60,550 nucleotides of DNA from positions 8,765-69,314 of the forward strand of contig CAJTTU010000009.1 in NCBI GenBank assembly GCA_910579325.1, given 5' to 3'. Position 1 is the stretch's first letter; every line of letters begins with the position of its first letter. The DNA comes from an uncultured Lachnospiraceae bacterium. GTDB lineage: Bacteria > Bacillota > Clostridia > Lachnospirales > Lachnospiraceae. The notes beneath the pieces are model-generated. The model saw only the letters and a program-made list of their open reading frames with translations, was not told where the DNA came from and searched no databases. Below are positions 25,407 through 34,268 of the stretch, piece by piece. The translations under genes and the position numbers were made by a program.

Positions 25407-27681
25407 GTTCTCCTCTTTCCGGCACGGCCGCCGTATCGCCGGCGCAGTCCGAAATACTGTCCGCAGCCTTCTCTTTTTTACGCCTCCATAAACAGAACCC
25501 GCCCCAGCATACCAGCGTCAGTATACTGATCACCTCTGCCGTCCGGTATCTTCCTCTGCCCGCGTAATAGACCCGGAAGGTACCCTCGCTCATGCCGGGA
25601 ACCGTTACCCGGACCACATGATTGTCTCCGATCGTAACCGGCAGCTCCAGCCCCGTGTCGAGATCGATCGCTTTATAGCCCGGATACCACAAAAGAGGCA
25701 CTTCGATCCAGGCATATTCCAGTCCGTTGGCATAATCCACCGTCACGGTCGTTCCCTTTTTCTTCTTGTCCAGCACCTGGACGCCATCCTGAGATATGAT
25801 GTAGAGGCAGGATACCAGCTTCTCCGTATCCGTACCATAAAGCAGATACTCCTGATTCATGCCGATCGTACTGTTTAAATTGATCGCCTGCGCCTTTTCC
25901 AGATATACCGGCATATTCTGGGTAGCGGAAGCGCCGAAAGCCACACAGCCGTGAATACCCAGACCTAACAGCAGCCCTAAACAGAGCCGTTTCGTCTTCC
26001 CGGATAGGGCCGGGTATTCCCGGGCTCCGGCCACCGCCATGGCCATCACCACCGCCAGCGTGGCGGGACCCAGAAGCCTCCAGGGAAACTGCAGCGTAGT
26101 GGTAAGCAGATCCACCGGCTCCAGACCCTCCAGCTTTCTCCAGGGAACCAGACTGGTAGAACAGACAAGCGTCAGCAGGCCAAACAGAAACAGAGGCAGA
26201 CCAAAACTGTCCTTCCCTTTCTTCTTCACCAGAAACAGCACAATTCCGCCAAGCAGACAGGCGCTGACAGAAAGCCCCAGCGTCTGAGACATCTCTCCCA
26301 ACATGCCGTGGGACAATTCATAGGACAGACCGTAATTATCCCCGAACAGGTTCAGAAGCTGCGCCGGTATAATCACATGATCATGGAAGATATTTCCGCC
26401 TCCGCCCAGGTGGTTCTGTACCAGATCCAGAGAATAGAAGTCAAAAAACGGCACTAAAAACCACAGATTTAAGAGCAGAATCAGCGCAATGCTGAGCAGA
26501 AGATACTGCCACCTTTTCTCTGAAAACAGCCGTCTGATATAGACAAGGCCCAGAAATACGGCCAGAAACGCCGTCAAAAGCGTCCCGATCAGATGAGACT
26601 GAAACACGCAGGTGGCGCCGATCACCAGCTGCGGCCATTTGCGCTTATCGCCGATAAATACATGGTAGATACCGCTGACAACCAGCGGCATAAAGCACAT
26701 GGCCAGCAGCTCCCCCACCGCCGCCCTCTCGTGGACGCAGATCACCCGGTAAGAAGCCACCGTATAAACCACCGAAGCAAGGGCAGCGTAGTAAGAAGAT
26801 TCTGTGATAGATTTCACGGCATGGTACATCACCAGAGCCGTGGCGACATTAATCAGGAACAGAAACACCTTGAAAGACAATACCACAGACATTCCCATAA
26901 TCCGCAAAAGCGCCGGAAAATACAAAAACAGTTCGGGATAGAGAGCCGCCGTGGCATAACCATACCCGTCCAGATGGGTGGGATGAACGCGGACCGGAAA
27001 CTGACCGCACAGCAGGGCGTCCTTGATCCCCTCGATCCGGTACAGCTGAAAATTCAGATCATGGCATTCCGTCAGATAGTCAGAAAACAACGGGTAGCTT
27101 GAAAACAGCACCGCCAAAACGATCGCCGCCGTATAAATCCAGTCTTTCCCCGGTTTTCTGTCGCCGAAATAATAAAATCCAAACAGCAGATATAAAACAA
27201 TAAACGCCGCCAGCGCGAAACTGGTATCTTTATGGAGGATCCGTCCCGGCCAGAGTGTAAAACCGGTAACCTGTATCCGGGCTTCGGTCCCTTCCGGATA
27301 AACAATCCTGGCATGAATATTATTTTCCCGTTCTTTAAATAAAATTCTGTATGTGTTAACCCGGATCCCGTTCGTAATCTCTCTTTGATCGATCAGTCCG
27401 TGCTCCGGGCTGTAAAATTCAATCGTGGCCTCCGGCACGTCTCCGGCGTCGATCACATGCACATCGATCAGACAATGTCCCTGGGGCAGCAAAAAGCCCG
27501 GAGAAATCTCCGTCACCCCGTCCGTCTCCACACTTTCTGCGGATAATTCTTTAAAACGGTCCAGATCACGCTGGAACCAGATCAGCGCACACACAGCCAG
27601 TCCCAGAATGGCATACGGTATCACAGACCAGATTTTCTTCCGCGACAGATTCCAGGCCCCGGCTTTCTCCCATAATTTCAT
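25390..27681 (-). CDS. YfhO/GT-C-like multi-pass membrane protein with N-terminal outer domain (763 aa)
   Basis: Paralogue of the 556-residue protein downstream with about 200 residues more at the front: one helix (about 15-35), an outer beta-rich domain (about 45-150, FLLPQGHCLIDVHVIDAG), then about twelve helices. The conserved first-loop motif is TECHDLNFQLYRIEGIKDALLCG, with YGYATAALYPELFLYFPALL after it. The C-terminal outer part carries VPLLWYPGYKAIDLD, the tail typical of YfhO-like proteins. It follows the polyprenyl-phosphate sugar synthase by 10 bases. The sugar transferred and the job of the added N-terminal domain are unknown. Confidence 0.8.
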   Translation of the reverse strand: MKLWEKAGAWNLSRKKIWSVIPYAILGLAVCALIWFQRDLDRFKELSAESVETDGVTEISPGFLLPQGHCLIDVHVIDAGDVPEATIEFYSPEHGLIDQREITNGIRVNTYRILFKERENNIHARIVYPEGTEARIQVTGFTLWPGRILHKDTSFALAAFIVLYLLFGFYYFGDRKPGKDWIYTAAIVLAVLFSSYPLFSDYLTECHDLNFQLYRIEGIKDALLCGQFPVRVHPTHLDGYGYATAALYPELFLYFPALLRIMGMSVVLSFKVFLFLINVATALVMYHAVKSITESSYYAALASVVYTVASYRVICVHERAAVGELLAMCFMPLVVSGIYHVFIGDKRKWPQLVIGATCVFQSHLIGTLLTAFLAVFLGLVYIRRLFSEKRWQYLLLSIALILLLNLWFLVPFFDFYSLDLVQNHLGGGGNIFHDHVIIPAQLLNLFGDNYGLSYELSHGMLGEMSQTLGLSVSACLLGGIVLFLVKKKGKDSFGLPLFLFGLLTLVCSTSLVPWRKLEGLEPVDLLTTTLQFPWRLLGPATLAVVMAMAVAGAREYPALSGKTKRLCLGLLLGLGIHGCVAFGASATQNMPVYLEKAQAINLNSTIGMNQEYLLYGTDTEKLVSCLYIISQDGVQVLDKKKKGTTVTVDYANGLEYAWIEVPLLWYPGYKAIDLDTGLELPVTIGDNHVVRVTVPGMSEGTFRVYYAGRGRYRTAEVISILTLVCWGGFCLWRRKKEKAADSISDCAGDTAAVPERGEHETDC

Positions 27682-27691
27682 CGGTTCTCAC

Positions 27692-28627
27692 TCACGCTTT
27701 CTCTTTGCAGATATAAATGGGGCGCTCCTTCGTCTCCAGATAGGTTTTCGCCAGATATTGTCCCAGCACGCCAATGCAGAACAACTGCAGACCTCCGATA
27801 AAGATAATGATGCAGGCCAGGGATGGCCAGCCGCTGGTGGGATCCCCGAACATCAATGCCCGCGCCACAATAAAGATAATGGCGATGGCCGCGATCACGC
27901 ACATCAGCACGCCCGCCCAGGAGGCGATAGCCAGCGGCGCCGTGGAAAAGGCCATAATGCCTTCCAGCGAATATTTAAACAGTTTCCAGAAGGACCATTT
28001 GGTCTCTCCGGCCACCCGCTCCACATTCTGATATTCCAGCCATTTGGTGCGGAAACCGACCCAGCCGTAGATTCCTTTGGTAAACCGGTTATATTCTTTC
28101 ATACTTAAAATGGCGTCTGCCATCTGTCTTGTCATCAGCCGGTAGTCTCTGGCGCCGTCCACAATCTCCGTGTTGGAAATCTTATTCATCAGCTTATAAA
28201 ACTGACGGGCAAAAAAGGAACGGATCACCGGTTCCCCTTTTCGATCCACCCGTCTGGTGGCCACGGAGTCATAACCTTCTTCTTTGATGGCGCGGTACAT
28301 CTCCATCAGATAGGAAGGAGGATCCTGCAAATCCGCGTCCATCAGCACCAGATAATCTCCGGAAGCATGTTCCAGACCGGCATAGATACCCGCCTCTTTT
28401 CCAAAATTTCTGGAAAAAGAGATATAATGCACCTGTTCGTCCCGGCTCCTCAGCTCCTTTACCACATCCAGCGTGCGGTCCCCGGAGCCGTCGTCCACGA
28501 AAATCATTTCCAGTTCCACATCTATCTTCTTAAACTTTTCCCGTTCCTCACAGATTGCCTCATAAAAAAAAGGAATGCTTTTTTCTTCGTTATAGCTCGG
28601 GACAATAATGGAAATTATTTCACTCAT
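27692..28627 (-). CDS. Polyprenyl-phosphate glycosyltransferase (GtrB/ArnC/DPM1-type GT2)
   Basis: Moves a sugar from an NDP-sugar to undecaprenyl phosphate at the inner membrane face, making the lipid donor used by GT-C enzymes. The 311-residue protein has the GT-A start ISIIVPSYNEE, FVDDGSGDRT, ISFSRNFGKEAGIYAGL, the metal motif DADLQDPP (near residue 98) and TKWSFWKLFKYSLEGI before two C-terminal membrane helices (about 230-285). This layout is that of GtrB and ArnC. GAGGAAAA precedes the ATG. First gene of the operon, it makes functional sense of the three GT-C-like genes after it. The donor could be CDP- or UDP-glucose; not shown. Confidence 0.92.
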   Translation of the reverse strand: MSEIISIIVPSYNEEKSIPFFYEAICEEREKFKKIDVELEMIFVDDGSGDRTLDVVKELRSRDEQVHYISFSRNFGKEAGIYAGLEHASGDYLVLMDADLQDPPSYLMEMYRAIKEEGYDSVATRRVDRKGEPVIRSFFARQFYKLMNKISNTEIVDGARDYRLMTRQMADAILSMKEYNRFTKGIYGWVGFRTKWLEYQNVERVAGETKWSFWKLFKYSLEGIMAFSTAPLAIASWAGVLMCVIAAIAIIFIVARALMFGDPTSGWPSLACIIIFIGGLQLFCIGVLGQYLAKTYLETKERPIYICKEKA

Positions 28628-28692
28628 AGTGCTTTTCCTCTTCCATTTTTTTCAAAACAATAAATTAACCGATGGCCACTCCGCTTCGGGCC

Positions 28693-28739
28693 GGTAAAAT
28701 ATCTGCCGATATTTTACCACAAAATCACAGGGATGCCAA
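28693..28739 (-). promoter_or_regulatory. Promoter with palindrome over the -10 box, glycan operon
   Basis: Minus-strand TTGGCA (28734-28739) and TAAAAT (28711-28716), 17-base spacer. The -10 lies in a perfect inverted repeat, GGTAAAATATC and GATATTTTACC around four bases (28693-28718). This could be a repressor operator or a start-site hairpin of the seven-gene operon. Confidence 0.6.
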
Positions 28740-28776
28740 CTATTGTTTTTGGGTCCTGAAATCCGCCTGATACTCC

Positions 28777-28805
28777 TTGCCAAACAGTGCTTTCTCTGCT
28801 AGAAT
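28777..28805 (+). promoter_or_regulatory. Promoter of the DUF1292 gene
   Basis: TTGCCA and TAGAAT separated by 17 bases, divergent from the glycan operon promoter, 75 bases before the ATG. Confidence 0.5.
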
Positions 28806-28879
28806 AAGGAAAAGAACCCCGGTGTATCGGCAAAACCGTATACCATTACTATTATTTTCAGAAAAAGTGAGGATGAATC

Positions 28880-29197
28880 ATGGCTTCGAAACCCAATCAG
28901 AAAAACGACGAAATTACCGTAACGCTGACCCTGGAGGATGACAGCGAGCTGGAATGCGTGGTTTTGACAACGCTGGACGCCGGCGGAAAACAATATATGG
29001 CTCTGCTCCCGATGCGGGAAGATGGCGATGAGGAGGAAGGAGAAGTTTACCTGTATCGGTATACCCAGTCTGCGGACGGACTTCCCGTGCTGGAGAATAT
29101 CGAGTCCGATGAGGAATATGACATCGCTGCGGAAGCATTCGATTCCTGGCTGGACGACCAGGAATTCGACGAGCTGGTGTCAGAGGAAGAACATTAA
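28880..29197 (+). CDS. DUF1292 family protein
   Basis: A 105-residue acidic protein with the DUF1292 (YrzB) pattern: ITVTLTLEDDSELECVVLTTLDAGGKQYMALLP, then EGEVYLYRY and an acidic end with DEEYDIAAEAFDSWLDDQEFDEL. The family is common in Firmicutes, and no function is established. AGGATGAATC lies before the ATG. The last four bases overlap the convergent helicase gene. It looks like a single gene with its own promoter. Confidence 0.88.
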   Translation: MASKPNQKNDEITVTLTLEDDSELECVVLTTLDAGGKQYMALLPMREDGDEEEGEVYLYRYTQSADGLPVLENIESDEEYDIAAEAFDSWLDDQEFDELVSEEEH

Positions 29198-31068
29198 TCC
29201 GGCGGCAGATATTCCCTTATAAACCTGGACGGCTCCTGCCTGTGTCCGTAGCGTTCTCCCGGACAGCAGATATACAGATGGTTTTTGGCCCTGGTCATGG
29301 CCACATAAAAGAGACGGCGCTCCTCCTCGATTTCCGCGGGCTGCGCCGCTTTTTTATGAGGAATAATCTCCTCGTTGACATCGGCGATATAGACCGTGTC
29401 ATATTCCAGCCCTTTTGAGGCATGGATTGTGGACAGCACCACCCCTTCCTTTCCCTCCTGCTGCTTTTGCCGCTGCTGCCTTAACTCTTCCCCATACTGT
29501 TCTATGTATCGAAACCATTCGTCACTGTTTTTAAAATCCTTCGCATTCTCATGGATTTCCTCCAGAATATCCATAAGCTCTCCCGGCTTCATCCGGCGGT
29601 ACTTTGCATACTCCTCCAGATAAGTCTCGTAACCGACAGCCTTCCTTATATAGTTGATGGCCGCATAAGGCGCCATTTTCGCCAGCATCCTGAAGTCATA
29701 CTCCATCCGCTCAATCCGTTCCTCCATCCAGTCTTTTCCCGCATAAAACCGGTAAAGCTGTTCAAAAGTCACCTGCGTCCCGGTGAACACGCTTCTCGTA
29801 ATATAACGGTTGGGCCGGTTGGAAATCCGCAGGAAATTCCCGCGGCTTAAGTCGCCCTGGGCGATACGTACATACGTGATCAGGTCCTGCGCAATCCAGT
29901 GATCATACAGATTCGCTGTCACGTCCCGCATCTGAAAAGGAATGTTATAGGCCATCAGCTGCCGGACCAGACCGCCGGCGTTGCGGTTCGTGCGAAACAG
30001 TACTGCTGTGTCACTGATATCCTGCCCCCTGTCACGGCACTCCTTCAAAAATACGGCGATGGCATTGTACTGGTCCCTGGCCGTGGCGAAGCGGCGGGTC
30101 ATCACCTGAATGCCCGCCGGACGAGCCGGGCGGATCTGCTTCGGAAACCGCACCTGATTACAGCCGATTAGCCGCAGGGATGCGGCGACGATATTGGCGT
30201 CGCAGCGAAAATTCTGATCCAGCAGCACCCGTTTTGCCGCCGGAAAATCCTTCTCAAATCCCAGCATAATCTCCGGCTTCGACCCCCGGAACCGGTAGAT
30301 GGACTGGTCGTCGTCCCCGACGATAAACAGATTTCCATCAGGACCGGCCAGCATCTTCAGGATATCATACTGAATTTTGCAGATATCCTGAAACTCATCC
30401 ACGAGAATGTAGGGATACTTGCTCCGCCATGCCTCCAGAATATCCTTCCTGGCCTGAAACAGCTCATAACAGTACACCTGCATATCATCAAAATCGATGA
30501 GCCGGTTCTCCGCCATCATCTGCTGATAACCCTGATAAAGCTTCTGAAAAACCTCTTCAGGGCAGTTCGCGGAGTAATAATGAGACAAATCGATCCGCTC
30601 CCCCTTTACCATACTGATCTCGGCGATAACGCCCGACACAAACTCTCCTTCGTCCTGCAGCTCCAGATCACAGTGGCGGACCAGCTCTTTTATATATGCG
30701 GTTTTCTGTTCTTCCCGGATAATATTGGACGCCTGATAACCGTAGGCATACTGAATGATTTTAAAGAAAATGCTGTGAAAGGTAGAAAAGGTCACCCGGC
30801 CCTTCTGTCCGCCCATCATACGGGCAAACCGTTCTTCCATCTGTCTGGCGGCGGCCCGGGTAAAGGTCACCACCAGTATATGAGAAGGGCTGATCCCCCG
30901 GCCCTCGATCAGCTCCCTGACCCGTCGGGTGATCACCATCGTTTTTCCGCTCCCCGGACCGGCCAGTACCATCATCGGCCCGTCCCCATGGGAAACGGCT
31001 GCGCGCTGGGCGTCGGTCAGTGAACTGTCCTTCCGCCCTGCGCTGTTTTTTATCTGATTATATTCCAT
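29194..31068 (-). CDS. UvrD/PcrA-like superfamily 1 DNA helicase
   Basis: A 624-residue 3'-5' DNA helicase. Motif I is AGPGSGKT (residues 36-43), motif II DEFQD (224-228), motif III GDDDQSIYRFRGS, motif V HASKGLEYDTVYI and motif VI VAMTRAKNHLYI. It lacks the nuclease or iron-sulfur C-terminal parts of AddB/AddA or RecB and is shorter than PcrA (about 720), so it is a compact UvrD-like enzyme, probably in repair or replication-conflict resolution. It has only a weak ribosome site and follows gltX by 22 bases, so it is likely read from the gltX promoter. Confidence 0.9.
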   Translation of the reverse strand: MEYNQIKNSAGRKDSSLTDAQRAAVSHGDGPMMVLAGPGSGKTMVITRRVRELIEGRGISPSHILVVTFTRAAARQMEERFARMMGGQKGRVTFSTFHSIFFKIIQYAYGYQASNIIREEQKTAYIKELVRHCDLELQDEGEFVSGVIAEISMVKGERIDLSHYYSANCPEEVFQKLYQGYQQMMAENRLIDFDDMQVYCYELFQARKDILEAWRSKYPYILVDEFQDICKIQYDILKMLAGPDGNLFIVGDDDQSIYRFRGSKPEIMLGFEKDFPAAKRVLLDQNFRCDANIVAASLRLIGCNQVRFPKQIRPARPAGIQVMTRRFATARDQYNAIAVFLKECRDRGQDISDTAVLFRTNRNAGGLVRQLMAYNIPFQMRDVTANLYDHWIAQDLITYVRIAQGDLSRGNFLRISNRPNRYITRSVFTGTQVTFEQLYRFYAGKDWMEERIERMEYDFRMLAKMAPYAAINYIRKAVGYETYLEEYAKYRRMKPGELMDILEEIHENAKDFKNSDEWFRYIEQYGEELRQQRQKQQEGKEGVVLSTIHASKGLEYDTVYIADVNEEIIPHKKAAQPAEIEEERRLFYVAMTRAKNHLYICCPGERYGHRQEPSRFIREYLPPD

Positions 31069-31090
31069 ATTTTATATTTTTCCATTGTCC

Positions 31091-32542
31091 TTATGACAGT
31101 TTACCGATTCCGACTCTGATTCTGCGTAAGGACTCCTCTTTCCCCAGAACCTCCATAATCTCCGTCGCCCCCGCCGGCGTCATCTGCTTTCCTGACACGG
31201 CGGTGCGGACAGGCCACATCACATAGCCATTTTTACAGCCCTTCTCAGCCACATAAGCCGTCAGAAGACCATACAGCGCATCATTACTGTAATCCTCCTG
31301 GGCTTCCAGTAAGGGCAGCAGCTCCTTTAGCGTCTCCAGGGCGCCTTCTTTCGTGGTTTTCATCTTTTTATGGACATACATCTGACTGTCATACTCCGGC
31401 AGTTCCTCAAAGAAATCCACAAGAGGCAGAATATCCGGGAATGTCTCGATTCTGGTTTTTACCATCTCTGCAATTTTGCGCAGATCGAGAGGGCCTGTCA
31501 GCGCCTGTTTCAGATAGGGTTCCGCCATCTCATAGAACGCGTCGGAATCCATGGCCTTGATATACTCTCCGTTCATCCATTTCAGCTTGGTAAAGTCAAA
31601 TACGGAAGGAGACTTGGCCATATGCCGGTAATCAAACGCTTCCACCAGCTCCTGCAGACTGAAAATCTCCCGGTTATCCTCAGGGCTCCATCCCAGAAGC
31701 GCCACAAAATTAACGATACATTCCGGCAGGAATCCCTGCTCCAGCAAATCCTCAAAAGAAGAATGACCGCAGCGCTTGCTCAGCTTATGGTGCTCCTCAT
31801 CAGTAATCAGCGGACAGTGGACATAAACCGGCACCTCCCACCCGAAAGCCTCATAAAGACGGTTGTATTTCGGTGAGGAAGACAGATACTCATTCCCCCT
31901 TACCACATGGGTAATGCCCATCAGATGGTCGTCCACCACGTTGGCAAAATTATAGGTGGGGTAGCCGTCAGATTTGATCAGTACCATATCGTCCAGCTCC
32001 GCATTGTCCACGGAGATATTGCCATAAATCTCGTCGTGGAAGGTGGTGGTTCCGGTCTGGGGATTGTTCTGGCGGATCACATAAGGCACGCCGGCCGCTA
32101 ATCTTTCTTCCACTTCCTCCTTTGACAGCCCCAGGCAATGCTTGTCGTAAACCATAACCTCTTTGCCAGCCACCTGGGTTTTCAGACTTTCCAGACGCTC
32201 CTTATCGCAGAAGCAGTAATAAGCCTCGCCTTTTTCAATCAGCTTTTTGGCATATTCCAGATAAATCCCCCGGGCCTGCCTCTGACTCTGCACATAGGGA
32301 CCGCAGCCGCCTTCCTTATCCGGCCCCTCGTCGTGGGACAATCCGGCCTTCTCAAGCGTCCGGTAGATAATATCCAATGCCCCTTCCACAAACCGTTCCT
32401 GATCGGTATCCTCTATTCTCAGAAGGAAATCTCCTCCTTCATGCTTCGCAATCAGATAAGCATACAGCGCCGTCCGCAGATTTCCCACATGCATGCGTCC
32501 CGTGGGGCTGGGCGCGAATCTTGTTCTCACTTTATTTCCCAT
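31091..32542 (-). CDS. gltX: Glutamyl-tRNA synthetase
   Basis: Charges tRNA-Glu (and in many Firmicutes tRNA-Gln, later amidated). The 483-residue class I enzyme has FAPSPTGRMHVGN (residues 9-21, HIGH form HVGN), LRIEDTDQER and KLSKRCGH near residue 250 (KMSKS form), and the C-terminal anticodon-binding helices. CAGGAG precedes the ATG. Its promoter lies at 32668-32696, leaving a leader of about 120 bases in which no T-box was found. Confidence 0.96.
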   Translation of the reverse strand: MGNKVRTRFAPSPTGRMHVGNLRTALYAYLIAKHEGGDFLLRIEDTDQERFVEGALDIIYRTLEKAGLSHDEGPDKEGGCGPYVQSQRQARGIYLEYAKKLIEKGEAYYCFCDKERLESLKTQVAGKEVMVYDKHCLGLSKEEVEERLAAGVPYVIRQNNPQTGTTTFHDEIYGNISVDNAELDDMVLIKSDGYPTYNFANVVDDHLMGITHVVRGNEYLSSSPKYNRLYEAFGWEVPVYVHCPLITDEEHHKLSKRCGHSSFEDLLEQGFLPECIVNFVALLGWSPEDNREIFSLQELVEAFDYRHMAKSPSVFDFTKLKWMNGEYIKAMDSDAFYEMAEPYLKQALTGPLDLRKIAEMVKTRIETFPDILPLVDFFEELPEYDSQMYVHKKMKTTKEGALETLKELLPLLEAQEDYSNDALYGLLTAYVAEKGCKNGYVMWPVRTAVSGKQMTPAGATEIMEVLGKEESLRRIRVGIGKLS

Positions 32543-32667
32543 CGTTTCTCATTCTCCTGAATTTCATTTTATGATTAAAGCGTCAAAAGAAATAAGACCT
32601 TTTGGCAGATTAATCATTTTATACAAAGTACATTTTTTACTTTATGCCAGCTTTGATTCCATATAGG

Positions 32668-32696
32668 AGTATAGCATCATTTACCGGAATTGACAA
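32668..32696 (-). promoter_or_regulatory. Promoter of gltX
   Basis: Minus-strand TTGTCA and TATACT separated by 17 bases, about 126 bases before the gltX ATG. Confidence 0.65.
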
Positions 32697-32722
32697 TTAG
32701 AAGATTCTAAAACCTGCCGTCT

Positions 32723-33631
32723 CTATTTCAATACCTTCCCCAGATAATCCACAAACTGCGCCGCCGCAGGGCTTAACTCATCCCTTTTTCTCTTAATATA
32801 TCCAAAATGAATACTGTCCTTCATATCGGTCAGAGAAATCGCCCGCAGGTTATGCCGCTCGAATCTGCCGGCCAGCAGATCACAGCTGACCGTGCCCATA
32901 TCCGTATGTTCCAGAAGGCTCGTCACCACACTGTCGCTGTTGGTATGCACAACGGTCTGCCCGCTGTGTCTCACGGAAATATCTTCCTTCAGATGACCCG
33001 GATGAACGCTGATGGAATAAAAATCCTCCCTGGTCTGCACCAGTTTTACCGTCTGCAAAACGGAAGGGTCCACGCTGCCAAGTCCATAAAGAGGACTGTT
33101 CCTTCCCACCAGCAGACAGGGCTTCGTCTTTTTCATCGAGACAAATTCCAGCTTTTTATGCTCCAGCTGATGGGCAAAGCCGGCCTGCTGCCTCCGGGAA
33201 ATAAATACAAATCCGATTTCCGAAGTATGGTGGTGCATATGCCCCATAATTTCCTCCACCGTAGCCTCAAGAAACTGATACTGCAGATCGTCGTCTTTTT
33301 TAAGCTGGCAGAACAGGGAAAAAATTTCCACCAGTCTGCTGTTCGGAACCGATGAAATATACAGCTTCTGCCGGGGTCTCTCCCCTCCCACCTGCCGGAT
33401 CAGATCCATTTTCTGCATAATCGCGCCGGCCTGTGTATATATCTTTTTCCCCTCCTCCGTCAGCTCCACGCCCACGGCGTTCCGGTTAAATAATTCGACC
33501 TTAAGCTCCGTTTCCAGCATTTTGATAATCTTGCTCACATGGGGCTGCGTCGTGTACAGCACGTCGGCCGCCCTTTTAAAACTTCCCATATCGGCGCTCA
33601 CAACAAAAAACTGCAGCTGTTTCAGTTCCAA
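32723..33631 (-). CDS. LysR-type transcriptional regulator
   Basis: A 302-residue regulator. Residues 1-60 form the winged helix-turn-helix (MELKQLQFFVVSADMGSFKRAADVLYTTQPHVSKIIKMLE), followed by the linker helix and a two-lobe ligand-binding domain. The start is TTG at 33631, seven bases after AGGAG. It is the only gene downstream of a cobalamin riboswitch and tandem terminators, so it may be switched off when B12 is plentiful. No cobalamin gene is adjacent, and its targets are unknown. The ligand-binding domain ends at YLGKVLK. Confidence 0.9.
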   Translation of the reverse strand: MELKQLQFFVVSADMGSFKRAADVLYTTQPHVSKIIKMLETELKVELFNRNAVGVELTEEGKKIYTQAGAIMQKMDLIRQVGGERPRQKLYISSVPNSRLVEIFSLFCQLKKDDDLQYQFLEATVEEIMGHMHHHTSEIGFVFISRRQQAGFAHQLEHKKLEFVSMKKTKPCLLVGRNSPLYGLGSVDPSVLQTVKLVQTREDFYSISVHPGHLKEDISVRHSGQTVVHTNSDSVVTSLLEHTDMGTVSCDLLAGRFERHNLRAISLTDMKDSIHFGYIKRKRDELSPAAAQFVDYLGKVLK

Positions 33632-33726
33632 CGTTTTTCTCCTATCTCCTGCTCTGTTTCGCAGACAAATCCGCGCAAAATTTTTGTCAGCACATACCCC
33701 GGAATCCTTCCTGCATTACGGAATAC

Positions 33727-33756
33727 AAAAAAAGACCATAACATATCGTTACGGTC
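33727..33756 (-). terminator. Terminator between cobalamin riboswitch and LysR gene (second)
   Basis: Minus-strand GACCGTAAC and GTTATGGTC (one G-U pair), 5-base loop, then seven T. Ends about 95 bases before the LysR start. Likely expression platform of the riboswitch. Confidence 0.75.
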
Positions 33757-33760
33757 GATT

Positions 33761-33780
33761 AAAAAGCAGCGGTAAGCTGC
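33761..33780 (-). terminator. Terminator-like hairpin after cobalamin riboswitch (first)
   Basis: Minus-strand GCAGC, TTACC loop, GCTGC, then TTTTT. A short stem just ahead of the stronger terminator at 33727-33756. Confidence 0.5.
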
Positions 33781-33860
33781 AGCCGGTCAGATTCGGCGTC
33801 AGTAAAAAAACGCAGCAAACCTGTGAGCTTTCCTATCTTCCGTAAGAATCTCAACATACA

Positions 33861-34018
33861 GGGAATAAGCAGGTCTCCTGACTTATGCGCATCGCTTGCC
33901 GCGCCTTCCCGGGGTCTTTCGCCCCAGTGGCTTTATGCGGCCCGCCCGCAATTACAGTGACGGGATCGTCCCGGACTTACACCGGGTTCCCTTTCAATCC
34001 ATAGCAGAACTTATTCCC
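33861..34018 (-). ncRNA. Cobalamin (B12) riboswitch
   Basis: Reading the minus strand, the conserved parts come in order: the P1 arm GGGAATAAG, AAAGGGAACCCGGTG, TAAGTCCGGGAC, CCCGTCACTGTAAT, GCCACTGGG, CCCGGGAAGGCG, then AAGTCAGGAGACCTGC and the closing arm CTTATTCCC. This is the adenosylcobalamin aptamer with the B12 box. It binds a cobalamin cofactor and, with terminators downstream, would stop transcription. The next gene on this strand is a LysR regulator rather than a cobalamin or B12-transport gene, which is unusual. Confidence 0.95.
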
Positions 34019-34055
34019 ACGGCCTGAACAGCCGGAATATAAACTTGACACTCTA

Positions 34056-34083
34056 ACTATAACACTTTTCAAAAATTTGTCTA
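34056..34083 (-). promoter_or_regulatory. Promoter of the cobalamin riboswitch transcript
   Basis: Minus-strand TAGACA and TATAGT separated by 16 bases, about 40 bases before the aptamer. Confidence 0.5.
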
Positions 34084-34268
34084 CCTTTTCCCCACGCGCA
34101 CCATATTCCAATTTGTTATATGCGTTCTTTTTACTATCTTAATTTCATTATAAATAGTTGAAATTATGTTTCTTCTAAATTCTGTCTCCACCTTTTAAAC
34201 TTTTCATAAAAATAATGTTTGAAACCATACTATTACCCACAGTACTTTTCAGACGGAGTCCCTGACAA

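Noticed and set aside
33759..33857. 32-codon minus frame between the B12 riboswitch and the LysR gene
   Set aside because: No ribosome site and it runs through the first terminator hairpin.
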